DNA of 64,000 nucleotides, taken from the NCBI RefSeq assembly GCF_020905415.1, contig NZ_JAJJMP010000001.1, forward strand, positions 1,685,501 to 1,749,500. The letters run 5' to 3'. This document shows positions 18,411 to 26,441 of the stretch, one piece after another; within the stretch, counting starts at the first letter, position 1, and each line of letters opens with the position of its first letter. A program made the position numbers and the translations under genes. The DNA is from Myroides oncorhynchi. GTDB lineage: Bacteria > Bacteroidota > Bacteroidia > Flavobacteriales > Flavobacteriaceae. Under the pieces are notes generated by a model that had not been told where the DNA came from, ran no database searches, and worked only from the letters and a program-made list of their open reading frames with translations.

Positions 18411-19928
18411 TTAGACTAACGAGTGTCTAGTCATTTCTTCTGGTTGAGGTATTCCAATTAATTTAAGTATTGTTGGAGCTAAATCTCCGAGCACTCCATG
18501 GTTTACTTCTTTGATGTCATTATCTACGATGATAATCGGCACAGGGTTAGTTGTATGAGCTGTGTTCGGTGTACCATCAGGATTAATCATTACCTCACAG
18601 TTACCATGGTCAGCAAGTACGATAGTGGTGTAACCGTTATCAAGAGCAGTAGTAATTACTTCTTTGACACACTGATCAACTGCCTCACATGCTTTGATAG
18701 CAGCTTCCATAACACCTGTATGTCCTACCATATCTCCATTAGCAAAGTTTAAACATACGAAGTCGACTTCTCCTTTTTTAAGTTCAGGGATAAGTGCATC
18801 CTTAAGATCGTAAGCACTCATCTCAGGTTGTAAATCATAAGTGGCTACTTTAGGTGAAGGACATAAAATACGTTGTTCTCCTTCGAAAGGTAATTCTCTA
18901 CCTCCAGAGAAGAAGAAAGTTACGTGAGGATATTTTTCAGTCTCAGCGATACGGATCTGTTTTTTACCGTGTTTCTCTAATATTTCACCTAGCGTATTCT
19001 CTAAGTTATCTTTATCGTAAACGACGTGGACATTTTTATATGTGTCATCGTAGTTTGTTAGTGTTACGAAATATAAGTCAAGTTTCTTCATGTCGTGATC
19101 TGGATGATCTTCTTGAGATAAGACTGTAGTCAGTTCGCGTCCACGGTCAGTACGGAAGTTAAAGAAAATGACAACATCATCCTTTTCAATATTACCTACA
19201 GGCTGGTTACTCTCATCCACCATTACGATAGGTTCGATAAACTCATCTGTTACATTATTAAGGTAACTTGCTTCAATACTTTTTACAGCATCAGTAGAGT
19301 GAATACCTGTACCGTTTACTAATAAATGGTATGCTTTAGCTACACGTTCCCAGCGCTTATCTCTATCCATAGCATAGTATCGACCAATAATAGAGGCTAA
19401 TTTTGCAGATGAAGCACTTAGTCTGTCTTGTAATTGTTGAACATGAGCAGCTCCTGACTTAGGATCTACATCACGTCCATCAGTGAATGCATGCACATAG
19501 ATGTCTGATAATCCTGCTGTAGTAGCAGCGTTAATCAGTCCATAAAGATGCTGCTCATGAGAGTGAACTCCACCATCAGATAGAAGACCTAAGAAGTGTA
19601 CTTTTTTATTGTTTTGTTTTGCATAAGCAAAAGCTTCTTTTAGAGCAGGTTCGTTAGCTATAGTGTTCTCTTCTACAGCCATGTTAATTCTAACTAGATC
19701 TTGGTATACTATTCTACCAGCACCTAGATTCATGTGTCCTACTTCAGAGTTCCCCATTTGCCCTTTAGGTAATCCTACGTTAAGACCATCTGTAAGTACG
19801 TATGTATTTGGGTATTTTGTGTATAAACTGTCTATAAATGGAGTATTAGCATGCTCTATTGCAGAAACTTTTGGATCTTGGGTTTGTCCCCAACCATCCA
19901 AAATCATTAATATTACTTTCTTATTCAT
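18411..19928 (-). CDS. gpmI: 2,3-bisphosphoglycerate-independent phosphoglycerate mutase
   Basis: A 505-aa cytosolic glycolytic enzyme converting 3- and 2-phosphoglycerate. It belongs to the alkaline phosphatase superfamily: metal ligand Asp11 in MILDGWG and phosphorylated Ser61 in QMGNSEVGHMNLGAG, with further ligands in FCLNFANGDMVGHTG and VLADHGNCE. The length is standard for GpmI. It has its own -7 box upstream. A MITE-like repeat lies directly after the stop. Confidence 0.95.
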   Translation of the reverse strand: MNKKVILMILDGWGQTQDPKVSAIEHANTPFIDSLYTKYPNTYVLTDGLNVGLPKGQMGNSEVGHMNLGAGRIVYQDLVRINMAVEENTIANEPALKEAFAYAKQNNKKVHFLGLLSDGGVHSHEQHLYGLINAATTAGLSDIYVHAFTDGRDVDPKSGAAHVQQLQDRLSASSAKLASIIGRYYAMDRDKRWERVAKAYHLLVNGTGIHSTDAVKSIEASYLNNVTDEFIEPIVMVDESNQPVGNIEKDDVVIFFNFRTDRGRELTTVLSQEDHPDHDMKKLDLYFVTLTNYDDTYKNVHVVYDKDNLENTLGEILEKHGKKQIRIAETEKYPHVTFFFSGGRELPFEGEQRILCPSPKVATYDLQPEMSAYDLKDALIPELKKGEVDFVCLNFANGDMVGHTGVMEAAIKACEAVDQCVKEVITTALDNGYTTIVLADHGNCEVMINPDGTPNTAHTTNPVPIIIVDNDIKEVNHGVLGDLAPTILKLIGIPQPEEMTRHSLV

Positions 19929-19962
19929 AATAGTGACGTTTAAAAAAATTAGTTGTGATATA

Positions 19963-19970
19963 CAAATTTA
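19963..19970 (-). promoter_or_regulatory. -7 promoter box of gpmI
   Basis: Reads TAAATTTG on the minus strand, matching TAnnTTTG, 34 bases before the gpmI ATG. Confidence 0.6.
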
Positions 19971-20118
19971 CGTATACTTCTATAAAGTTAACATATTTGA
20001 TTAGCGAAATAATAGGACATATTTCCAAATATGATAAAAATTACTTGGATGGTATAATATTTTTTTTAATTTTACGTTCTTGAATGATAGAATTAGAGAC
20101 TATAAATGAGATGATTAT

Positions 20119-20862
20119 ATGAAACAAAAGAATTTTTATTGGTTATTTGCCTCAATGGCTTTTTTTGGAAATGTAGTAGGAAGTAATACTTTACCAACGT
20201 CGAGTGAATATATTAATATAGTAGAAAAAGTTGCAGATAACGCAGTAGATTCAAAGGAAAGTAGTTTTGAGAGCACTGCAAATAGTTTGTATTCAAATCT
20301 TGATTTGAATAACTTTATTGCCCCATCTAAGGGAGTGTTTACTAAAGCTCTAAAAGGGTATTACCAATTGGCTGAATCTGGAAAAGTTAAAAACGAAAAA
20401 CTAACTATAGTAGATTTTAGCTTATCTTCAGCTAAGCCACGTTTATGGGTAATCGATATGAAAGAAAATACTATTCTTTTACAATCGTTAGTTGCTCATG
20501 GTAAAAAGACTGGGGAAGAGTATGCTACTACCTTTTCAAATCGTGTTAACTCTCATATGAGCAGTTTAGGTTTTTATACTACTGGTGAGACATATACTGG
20601 AAGAAATGGGTTTTCGTTAAGACTTGATGGATTAGAGGCTGGTATAAATGACAAAGCTAGGGAAAGAGCAATTGTTATTCATGGAGCGGATTATGCATCT
20701 CCTAGTTTAGTTCGTTCGCAAGGTAAATTAGGTCGTAGTTATGGATGTCCTGCTGTACCTTTTGAAGTAAATGAGGAGTTAATAGATATGATTAAAGAAA
20801 AATCATTATTATTTATCTATTATCCAAGTAATCAATATTTAAATAGTTCGAAGATCGTATAA
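20119..20862 (+). CDS. Murein L,D-transpeptidase catalytic domain family protein (YkuD_2 type)
   Basis: A 247-aa exported protein with an N-terminal signal segment. The catalytic domain has IVIHGADYAS with His188 and GRSYGCPAVP with the nucleophile Cys210, the arrangement of the YkuD_2 subfamily. It probably acts on peptidoglycan peptides in the periplasm, forming or trimming cross-links or attaching proteins. It converges on a second, unrelated L,D-transpeptidase gene and shares a terminator with it. Confidence 0.85.
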   Translation: MKQKNFYWLFASMAFFGNVVGSNTLPTSSEYINIVEKVADNAVDSKESSFESTANSLYSNLDLNNFIAPSKGVFTKALKGYYQLAESGKVKNEKLTIVDFSLSSAKPRLWVIDMKENTILLQSLVAHGKKTGEEYATTFSNRVNSHMSSLGFYTTGETYTGRNGFSLRLDGLEAGINDKARERAIVIHGADYASPSLVRSQGKLGRSYGCPAVPFEVNEELIDMIKEKSLLFIYYPSNQYLNSSKIV

Positions 20863-20882
20863 TAATATAAAGATTATAAAAC

Positions 20883-20918
20883 AAAACCGCCTGTAAGAAT
20901 TTTCTTACAGGCGGTTTT
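20883..20918. terminator. Bidirectional terminator between two L,D-transpeptidase genes
   Basis: A perfect 15-bp stem AAAACCGCCTGTAAG / CTTACAGGCGGTTTT with a 6-base loop. Confidence 0.9.
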
Positions 20919-20934
20919 GTTTGTAGTACATTAG

Positions 20935-22527
20935 TTACTGTAGTTTTTTATAGAGATCATTATCATATCCATAGACATCTCCGATTACTGTTGTCTTACC
21001 TTTAGGTTCTACTTGTAATGTCCAGTAAAGTTGGTGAATACCAATTTGTGTTTTATTGGTAGATATATTCTTTGTGTTTTGAGAATCTAATATTTTAGTA
21101 ATTTCTTCTTTTGTTATTTCATTCTCTTGTACATCAAATATGAACTGTGCTAAGTCAAAGGGATCCTCAACTCTAATACAGCCTGAACTTAAGTTTCGCT
21201 GTGTTTTGGAGAAATTAGTTTTATTAGGTGTATCGTGTAAGTATACTGCATGATTATTATCGAACATAAACTTGATTCTACCTAAAGTATTACCTACACC
21301 TGCTTTTTGTACATATCTGTATGACGAAGCTTTACTAGAATCCCAATTTTCTGGTGAAACTACCTTACCTGTGCTTTTTTCATAAATAGTAAATCTAGCA
21401 TTAGAAAAGTAGCTTAGATTAGCAGATGCTTTAGGTGTTAGGTCATTTTTAAGAATTGTTGGCGGTACTGTCCATGTAGGATTTATCACTACAGTCTTTA
21501 ATACTGAAGTAAGTATAGGAGTTTTTCGGGCATTCTTACCTACAACTACTTTATGCTGTTTAATTGTATCCCCATCTTTAACTGCAACTAGACTGAAATC
21601 TGCAATATTAACTAAGATGTAGTTCTCGCCTAAGTTTCGGGGGAACCATCTCCATCTTTCTAGATTCACAATTATTTTTTCTTTAATATAATCTTCTTCT
21701 TTTAATATCGCATCTAACGTTTTCTTGTCAACAATACCATTTTCTATAAGTTTACTTTTCTTTTGCAATTTCTTGATTGAAGAAATAACCAATGGATTAT
21801 TTATATAATCTGCAGCTAAGCTATCAGGATAATAATTGATAAATCTCAGATGCTTCTTTATATTTACTAGTTCTGGTATAGTATCATTAATATTTGGATG
21901 CTTATTTGTTATTACTTTTAGGGTATCTTGACTAAGAATGTAGTATTCTTTTAATTTTCTTCTTAGATCAGTATACATTTTATTAGGTGATCTAAGGCTG
22001 TCAAATGTTTCATTGATACTTTCTCTATTTAATGCTAGTAGCATTGTAGCAGCAGTATTGATTTCCTTTGGAAACATGTCCCAATCGTTGTAAAGCTTTC
22101 TTGGATTTAGAACTCCATTATATAGATCATTGCTAGCTCTGAAGTACGCTTTAGTAAATAGGAAGTCTGCTTGTATTTTATCCTTATCTGATAATGTTAA
22201 ATAATTATCGTGATAATTGTGGATCTCAGTTGTATTATATTTTTTGTTATTAATACCATCTAAGTAAGCTAAATCCAAAGTATTTAATAATTGTTCTCGG
22301 TTGATACTTTTACTCCATCCTATTTGATATAAATTCTCTGTATAAAACTTTTGAATTTCTTTTGGTAATGTGGTTATAGATAGACTATCTATAAGTAATA
22401 GTGCTTCGTCTTCAATAGCAGTTACTTGTATGCTGTCATTTAGGATTAAAGTCTGTGTAAATGAGTTAAACTTCTTGCAAGAAGTAAGTATTATTAGACT
22501 CAAAAAACAGAAAGTTAGCTGTTTCAT
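20935..22527 (-). CDS. L,D-transpeptidase lipoprotein (YcbB/LdtD type)
   Basis: A 530-aa protein beginning with an SPII signal peptide (MKQLTFCFLSLIILTSC, lipid Cys at 17). A long N-terminal scaffold domain precedes the YkuD catalytic domain. The active site has YLHDTPNK (His about 431) and SSGCIRVEDP (Cys450). Catalytic lead-in WRWFPRNLGENYILVNI is typical of YcbB-like enzymes that make 3-3 cross-links in peptidoglycan. It should be attached to a membrane and face the periplasm. A -7 box lies at 22546-22553. Confidence 0.87.
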   Translation of the reverse strand: MKQLTFCFLSLIILTSCKKFNSFTQTLILNDSIQVTAIEDEALLLIDSLSITTLPKEIQKFYTENLYQIGWSKSINREQLLNTLDLAYLDGINNKKYNTTEIHNYHDNYLTLSDKDKIQADFLFTKAYFRASNDLYNGVLNPRKLYNDWDMFPKEINTAATMLLALNRESINETFDSLRSPNKMYTDLRRKLKEYYILSQDTLKVITNKHPNINDTIPELVNIKKHLRFINYYPDSLAADYINNPLVISSIKKLQKKSKLIENGIVDKKTLDAILKEEDYIKEKIIVNLERWRWFPRNLGENYILVNIADFSLVAVKDGDTIKQHKVVVGKNARKTPILTSVLKTVVINPTWTVPPTILKNDLTPKASANLSYFSNARFTIYEKSTGKVVSPENWDSSKASSYRYVQKAGVGNTLGRIKFMFDNNHAVYLHDTPNKTNFSKTQRNLSSGCIRVEDPFDLAQFIFDVQENEITKEEITKILDSQNTKNISTNKTQIGIHQLYWTLQVEPKGKTTVIGDVYGYDNDLYKKLQ

Positions 22528-22545
22528 TTCTTATCAATTTTAAAA

Positions 22546-22553
22546 CAAATTTA
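22546..22553 (-). promoter_or_regulatory. -7 promoter box of the YcbB-type L,D-transpeptidase gene
   Basis: Reads TAAATTTG on the minus strand, 18 bases before the ATG at 22527. Confidence 0.6.
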
Positions 22554-22678
22554 ATATTTTAGTGTAAATAATTAGTATTTTAATATAAAATTCTTTTCAT
22601 ACCTCTGTTTATAAGGCATTGTGTACTGGACTATGTACAATATTCAAAGTGGACTACTAGTAATGTAATAGATAAAAA

Positions 22679-22686
22679 TATTTTTG
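22679..22686 (+). promoter_or_regulatory. -7 promoter box of the TonB-dependent receptor gene
   Basis: TATTTTTG matches TAnnTTTG, 19 bases before the ATG at 22706. Confidence 0.65.
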
Positions 22687-22705
22687 CACAAAGAATAATA
22701 CTTAT

Positions 22706-24583
22706 ATGAAAAATGTTTACGTGGTTTTAGCTGTGTTTAGTACTTTCTATGCTTTTGCACAAGAAAAAGATAAGTCAGTAGAACTAGTTAAAGATATTAA
22801 AATAGAAGAAATAGTTATCTATAATCAAAGGTTGCAGTTACCTAGCTCATTAAAGAATAGAAATATTACATTTATTAATAAAGAGCAGATAAAGCAATTA
22901 CCTGTATCATCCGTTAATGAATTACTGAGTTATGCTACAGGTGTAGATATCCGCCAGCGTGGACCATTTGGTACACAGACGGACTTTAGTATTGATGGTG
23001 GTAGTTTTGAACAAAATGTTCTATTGTTAAATGGACAAAAGATATCCGATCCTCAGACGGGACATAATAGCTTGAATATTCCTATACCTTTAGAAGCTAT
23101 CGAGCGTATTGAGATTGTAAGAGGTCCTTCTGCACGTCTATATGGTGTGAACAGTTTAACGGGTGTAGTTAATATCGTGACGCGTAACCCTAAACAAGAT
23201 GGATTGTTTGCTAATACTTATATAGGTTCTAGTTTTAAGAAGGATAAGGAAGGAGATCATGGTGAGTTATATAATAATAGAGGTGTACAGTTAGGTGGAA
23301 CATTAGTACGCAAGAAAGATAACCATATGCTTTTTGGTAGTCATGATTCAGGTAATGGTACACGGTATAATACAGCTTATCACAATAATAAAATATTCTA
23401 TCAAGGTAATTATATTCCTAATGAGAATAACGCTATTATGGTGCTAGCTGGACATACACGTAGCTCGTTTGGTGCAAATGGATTCTATGCTGCACCAGGA
23501 GATAAAGAATCTAAAGAAGTAGTGTCTACATCGATGTTGAATATTAGTTCACGTCATTATGTAAATGATCGCTTTACATTAATGCCAAGTGTAGCTTACC
23601 GATATAACTTTGATGATTATAGATATTTTAGAAATAATTTGAGCAAAGCTCGTAGTAGACATTATTCACATGCAATTACTGCTAATCTAAGAGGGGAGTA
23701 TCTAACAGATTTCGCTAAAGTTTCTTTTGGTGGAGAGATGAGATACGAAGAGATAAATTCTACGAATATCGGAGATCACAGTAAGAGCAATTATGGACTC
23801 TATGCTGAAATGCAAAAAGAGTTCTTCAATAGACTTGATGTCAATGTAGGTGCTTATGTAAATTATAATACCAAATACGGATGGGAAGTTTTTCCTGGTA
23901 TAGATGCTAGTTATACATTTAATGAGAATTGGAAGGCAGTATTTAATGCGGGTACAGCTAGTAGAATTCCGTCATTCACTGATTTGTATTTAGATCAACG
24001 TCCAGGGAATATTGGTAATCCTGACTTGCTACCTGAGAAAGCATATCAAATAGAGTTTGGGGGTAAATATGTAAATAAAGGATTCAGAGCAGAAGCATTT
24101 GCTTTTTACAGAGATATCAATGATTTTATTGATTGGATAAGAGTAGATACAACGGTACCATATCAACCCTATAATGCCTCAAAGAACAAAACAAAAGGTT
24201 TTAATACTGCCTTTAAGTATAAGATAGGGACTCAAAACACATATTGGGACTTAGGGGTGTCTTATACTTATTTATCGCCTAAAATAGAGAATAAGGAAGC
24301 AGATAAGATATCTAAATATGCCATAGAGAGCTTGAAACACCAGTTAGTAGGAACTGTAAATTATACTTATAATAATATTAGCGCCACTTTAGCGAATCGC
24401 TTTAATGAACGTATTAGTTATAAAAGCTACTGGCTTACCGATATAAGGGTAAATTATAATATGAAGAAATATAATGTGTACTTAGATGCACAGAATATAT
24501 TTGATACAACATATATAGAGGCAGGAGCTGTGCCAATGCCTGGTAGATGGTTTATGTTAGGTATTAAATACAACGGACTATAA
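22706..24583 (+). CDS. TonB-dependent outer-membrane receptor, BtuB-like
   Basis: A 625-aa protein with a signal peptide (cleavage after AFAQ, residue 19), a TonB-box region, a plug domain at about 45-160 (INKEQIKQLPVSSVNELLSY, then RIEIVRGPSARLYGVNSLTG) and a beta barrel ending in an aromatic-rich strand. The architecture is like BtuB/CirA rather than SusC: there is no CarboxypepD-like N-terminal domain and no SusD neighbour. The substrate is not determinable; a cobalamin or siderophore receptor is possible, but I see no riboswitch or Fur box upstream. Confidence 0.85.
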   Translation: MKNVYVVLAVFSTFYAFAQEKDKSVELVKDIKIEEIVIYNQRLQLPSSLKNRNITFINKEQIKQLPVSSVNELLSYATGVDIRQRGPFGTQTDFSIDGGSFEQNVLLLNGQKISDPQTGHNSLNIPIPLEAIERIEIVRGPSARLYGVNSLTGVVNIVTRNPKQDGLFANTYIGSSFKKDKEGDHGELYNNRGVQLGGTLVRKKDNHMLFGSHDSGNGTRYNTAYHNNKIFYQGNYIPNENNAIMVLAGHTRSSFGANGFYAAPGDKESKEVVSTSMLNISSRHYVNDRFTLMPSVAYRYNFDDYRYFRNNLSKARSRHYSHAITANLRGEYLTDFAKVSFGGEMRYEEINSTNIGDHSKSNYGLYAEMQKEFFNRLDVNVGAYVNYNTKYGWEVFPGIDASYTFNENWKAVFNAGTASRIPSFTDLYLDQRPGNIGNPDLLPEKAYQIEFGGKYVNKGFRAEAFAFYRDINDFIDWIRVDTTVPYQPYNASKNKTKGFNTAFKYKIGTQNTYWDLGVSYTYLSPKIENKEADKISKYAIESLKHQLVGTVNYTYNNISATLANRFNERISYKSYWLTDIRVNYNMKKYNVYLDAQNIFDTTYIEAGAVPMPGRWFMLGIKYNGL

Positions 24584-24672
24584 CATTGGTTAGTTGGTCA
24601 CCTTGATAGGAGTAAGTTAAAAAATTGTTGGGGCTTTTTACTTGACTTAGATTCTTATCAATTATTACTTGA

Positions 24673-24759
24673 ATTTCAGATTATGTGATAGACATATAAA
24701 ACGAAAGAGCTATGAAGTAGAATTGCTTTGTAGTATTTGACTAAAGCATATTTTGGGTA
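24673..24759 (+). repeat. MITE-like dispersed repeat, copy C (internally deleted, about 87 bp)
   Basis: The left arm (GATAGACATATAAAACGAAA) joins directly to the right arm (GAGCTATGAAGTAGAATTGC), so about 65-70 bases including the central palindrome are missing compared with copies A and B. Both ends remain. Confidence 0.7.
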
Positions 24760-24764
24760 AAATA

Positions 24765-24799
24765 AAAAACGGTAGACCTTTGTACAGTCTACCGTTTTT
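24765..24799. terminator. Bidirectional terminator between repeat copies C and D
   Basis: A perfect 13-bp stem AAAAACGGTAGAC / GTCTACCGTTTTT, lying between two convergent genes and flanked on both sides by MITE-like copies. Confidence 0.85.
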
Positions 24800-24802
24800 T
24801 TT

Positions 24803-24942
24803 ACCCCAGAATAAGTAATAAACATATAAATGAAAAGTAATTATACAAAATAACTCTGAATTAGATTAAAGCTTACTATAGTATGGTTTAGAACTAATAA
24901 AAGAGCTATGAAGAAGAATTGCTATAATGCTTATTTTGGGAT
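24803..24942 (+). repeat. MITE-like dispersed repeat, copy D (about 140 bp)
   Basis: Same orientation as copy B. The right arm has a deletion of about 15 bases, and the central palindrome is reduced to TTACTATAGTATGG. It ends 7 bases from the stop of the WG-repeat gene. Confidence 0.75.
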
Positions 24943-24949
24943 TATATTT

Positions 24950-25600
24950 TTAGTTTGCTACTTTCGTACCTCTTTTATCAATCGTAAATGATTGAAATTT
25001 CACTTCTACTTGAGCTTGTCCATCTTCAAAATTACTAGCATAATCATACTGGAATGGAATAATAACCTTTCCTTTATGATCTATATAACCAAATAATTGA
25101 TTTTTAGAAACTAGAGCTAATCCATCTGAAAAATCACCTACAAAATCATAAATAGCAGGGATTACTTTTTTTCCTTCTGTATTAAAGAATCCCCATTTTC
25201 CTCCCTCATAGAATGCTATTTTGTATTCACTACTAGTTTGGAGTTCTTCATAGGTAAAAGGAATAATAACTTCTCCCTTATCATTGATTGCTCCTTGAAA
25301 GTCATCAGCAGAAACAATAGAAACCCCTTCTATGAAAGATTCTATTTGATAAAATAAGGGTTCAATGTAAATCTCATTTTTACTGTTTTTAATTCCAAAC
25401 AATTCTAGTTTCTTATCTTGATACCATCTCAAGTTATTTTGAAACTTAAAATCCGGGTCATTTTTTAAATCAATATATACTGTGTCAAGTTTTACAATTT
25501 CATCCAATTGTAAATTAAGAGAAGTAAAGTGACTTCTGAATGCCCAACTTGAAGTGCAACTCAGTCCTAGTAAGAGACTTATTGCTATTATTTGTTTCAT
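24950..25600 (-). CDS. WG repeat-containing secreted protein
   Basis: A 216-aa protein with a signal peptide (cleavage after SSWA, about residue 20). At least three WG/KWRR-type repeats are seen (GGKWGFFNTEGKKVIPAIYD; NQLFGYIDHKGKVIIPFQYD), each ending in a VIP-x-YD strand. WG repeats are short beta units of unknown binding function, common in Bacteroidota. It has its own -7 box at 25635-25642. No partner is evident. Confidence 0.8.
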   Translation of the reverse strand: MKQIIAISLLLGLSCTSSWAFRSHFTSLNLQLDEIVKLDTVYIDLKNDPDFKFQNNLRWYQDKKLELFGIKNSKNEIYIEPLFYQIESFIEGVSIVSADDFQGAINDKGEVIIPFTYEELQTSSEYKIAFYEGGKWGFFNTEGKKVIPAIYDFVGDFSDGLALVSKNQLFGYIDHKGKVIIPFQYDYASNFEDGQAQVEVKFQSFTIDKRGTKVAN

Positions 25601-25634
25601 TTTTTTAGTAGATTAACATACTATAATTGCGATG

Positions 25635-25642
25635 CAAATGTA
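25635..25642 (-). promoter_or_regulatory. -7 promoter box of the WG-repeat gene
   Basis: Reads TACATTTG on the minus strand, matching TAnnTTTG, 34 bases before the ATG at 25600. Confidence 0.6.
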
Positions 25643-25672
25643 TTGGTTTTGCAATTAGTAATGTTATAATTT

Positions 25673-26422
25673 TTATATTTTTTTACGAATGGTTGTTGCA
25701 CCTGCCTGTGCCTTTGGAAACACCGTAATATCAGCTACTTGCATATGCTCAGGTGAGTTGATGATATAGGCTATAGCACTTGCTATATCTTCTGCGACCA
25801 ATGGAGTATATCCTTTATAAACATTTGAAGCTTTATCACTGTCCCCTTTAAAGCGAATTAAGGAGAAATCTGTTTCTACTGCACCTGGTGCGACATTAGT
25901 TACTTTTATACCCTCAGATAGCAAATCATATCTAAGACCTTTAGAGAAAGCCTCTACAGCAGCTTTTGACGCGCAGTATATAGTTCCGTTTTGATAAGCT
26001 TCTTTTCCTGCGATAGATGATAAGTTCACTATGTGTCCACTATCTTTACCCATCATAAGTGGTAGGATAGCTTTAGTCACATAGATTATCCCCATGACAT
26101 TGATATTTATCATTGCTTCTAGATCATCCATATTAGCTTCTTGAAAAGTAGCTAATCCATGTGCGTTCCCTGCATTGTTTACTAGTACATCTATAGATTG
26201 CCATTGAGCTGGTAGATTCGCTATTGCATCGAATGTTCCTTTCTTGTCGCTTACATCAAATGTAAGTGTAGTTACTTCGGTTACTTTAGATAGTTCTGCT
26301 TCGATAGAGGCTAGGTTTGCTGTATTTCTACCACATAAGATTAGTCTGTGATTAGGAGCTAATGCCTGTGCGGTAGCTTTACCGATCCCTGAAGTAGCAC
26401 CAGTGATTAAGGCTGTTTTCAT
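25673..26422 (-). CDS. SDR family NAD(P)-dependent oxidoreductase (YdfG-like)
   Basis: A 249-aa classical short-chain dehydrogenase. The cofactor loop TGATSGIGKA is at 7-16, NNAGNA at 82-87, and the catalytic set is Ser136, Tyr149 and Lys153 (YCASKAA). Arg32 after the second strand favours NADP. It resembles the YdfG/serine 3-dehydrogenase group, which acts on 3-hydroxy acids and malonic semialdehyde; the substrate is inferred only. It starts 19 bases downstream of the AsmA-like gene stop and may share its transcript. Confidence 0.87.
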   Translation of the reverse strand: MKTALITGATSGIGKATAQALAPNHRLILCGRNTANLASIEAELSKVTEVTTLTFDVSDKKGTFDAIANLPAQWQSIDVLVNNAGNAHGLATFQEANMDDLEAMININVMGIIYVTKAILPLMMGKDSGHIVNLSSIAGKEAYQNGTIYCASKAAVEAFSKGLRYDLLSEGIKVTNVAPGAVETDFSLIRFKGDSDKASNVYKGYTPLVAEDIASAIAYIINSPEHMQVADITVFPKAQAGATTIRKKI

Positions 26423-26441
26423 ATTGTTTTGTGTGTGTTGT

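Noticed and set aside
22528..22705. Cobalamin riboswitch upstream of the BtuB-like receptor
   Set aside because: The gap is only 178 bases with a promoter box 19 bases before the ATG, and no B12-box-like sequence is seen.
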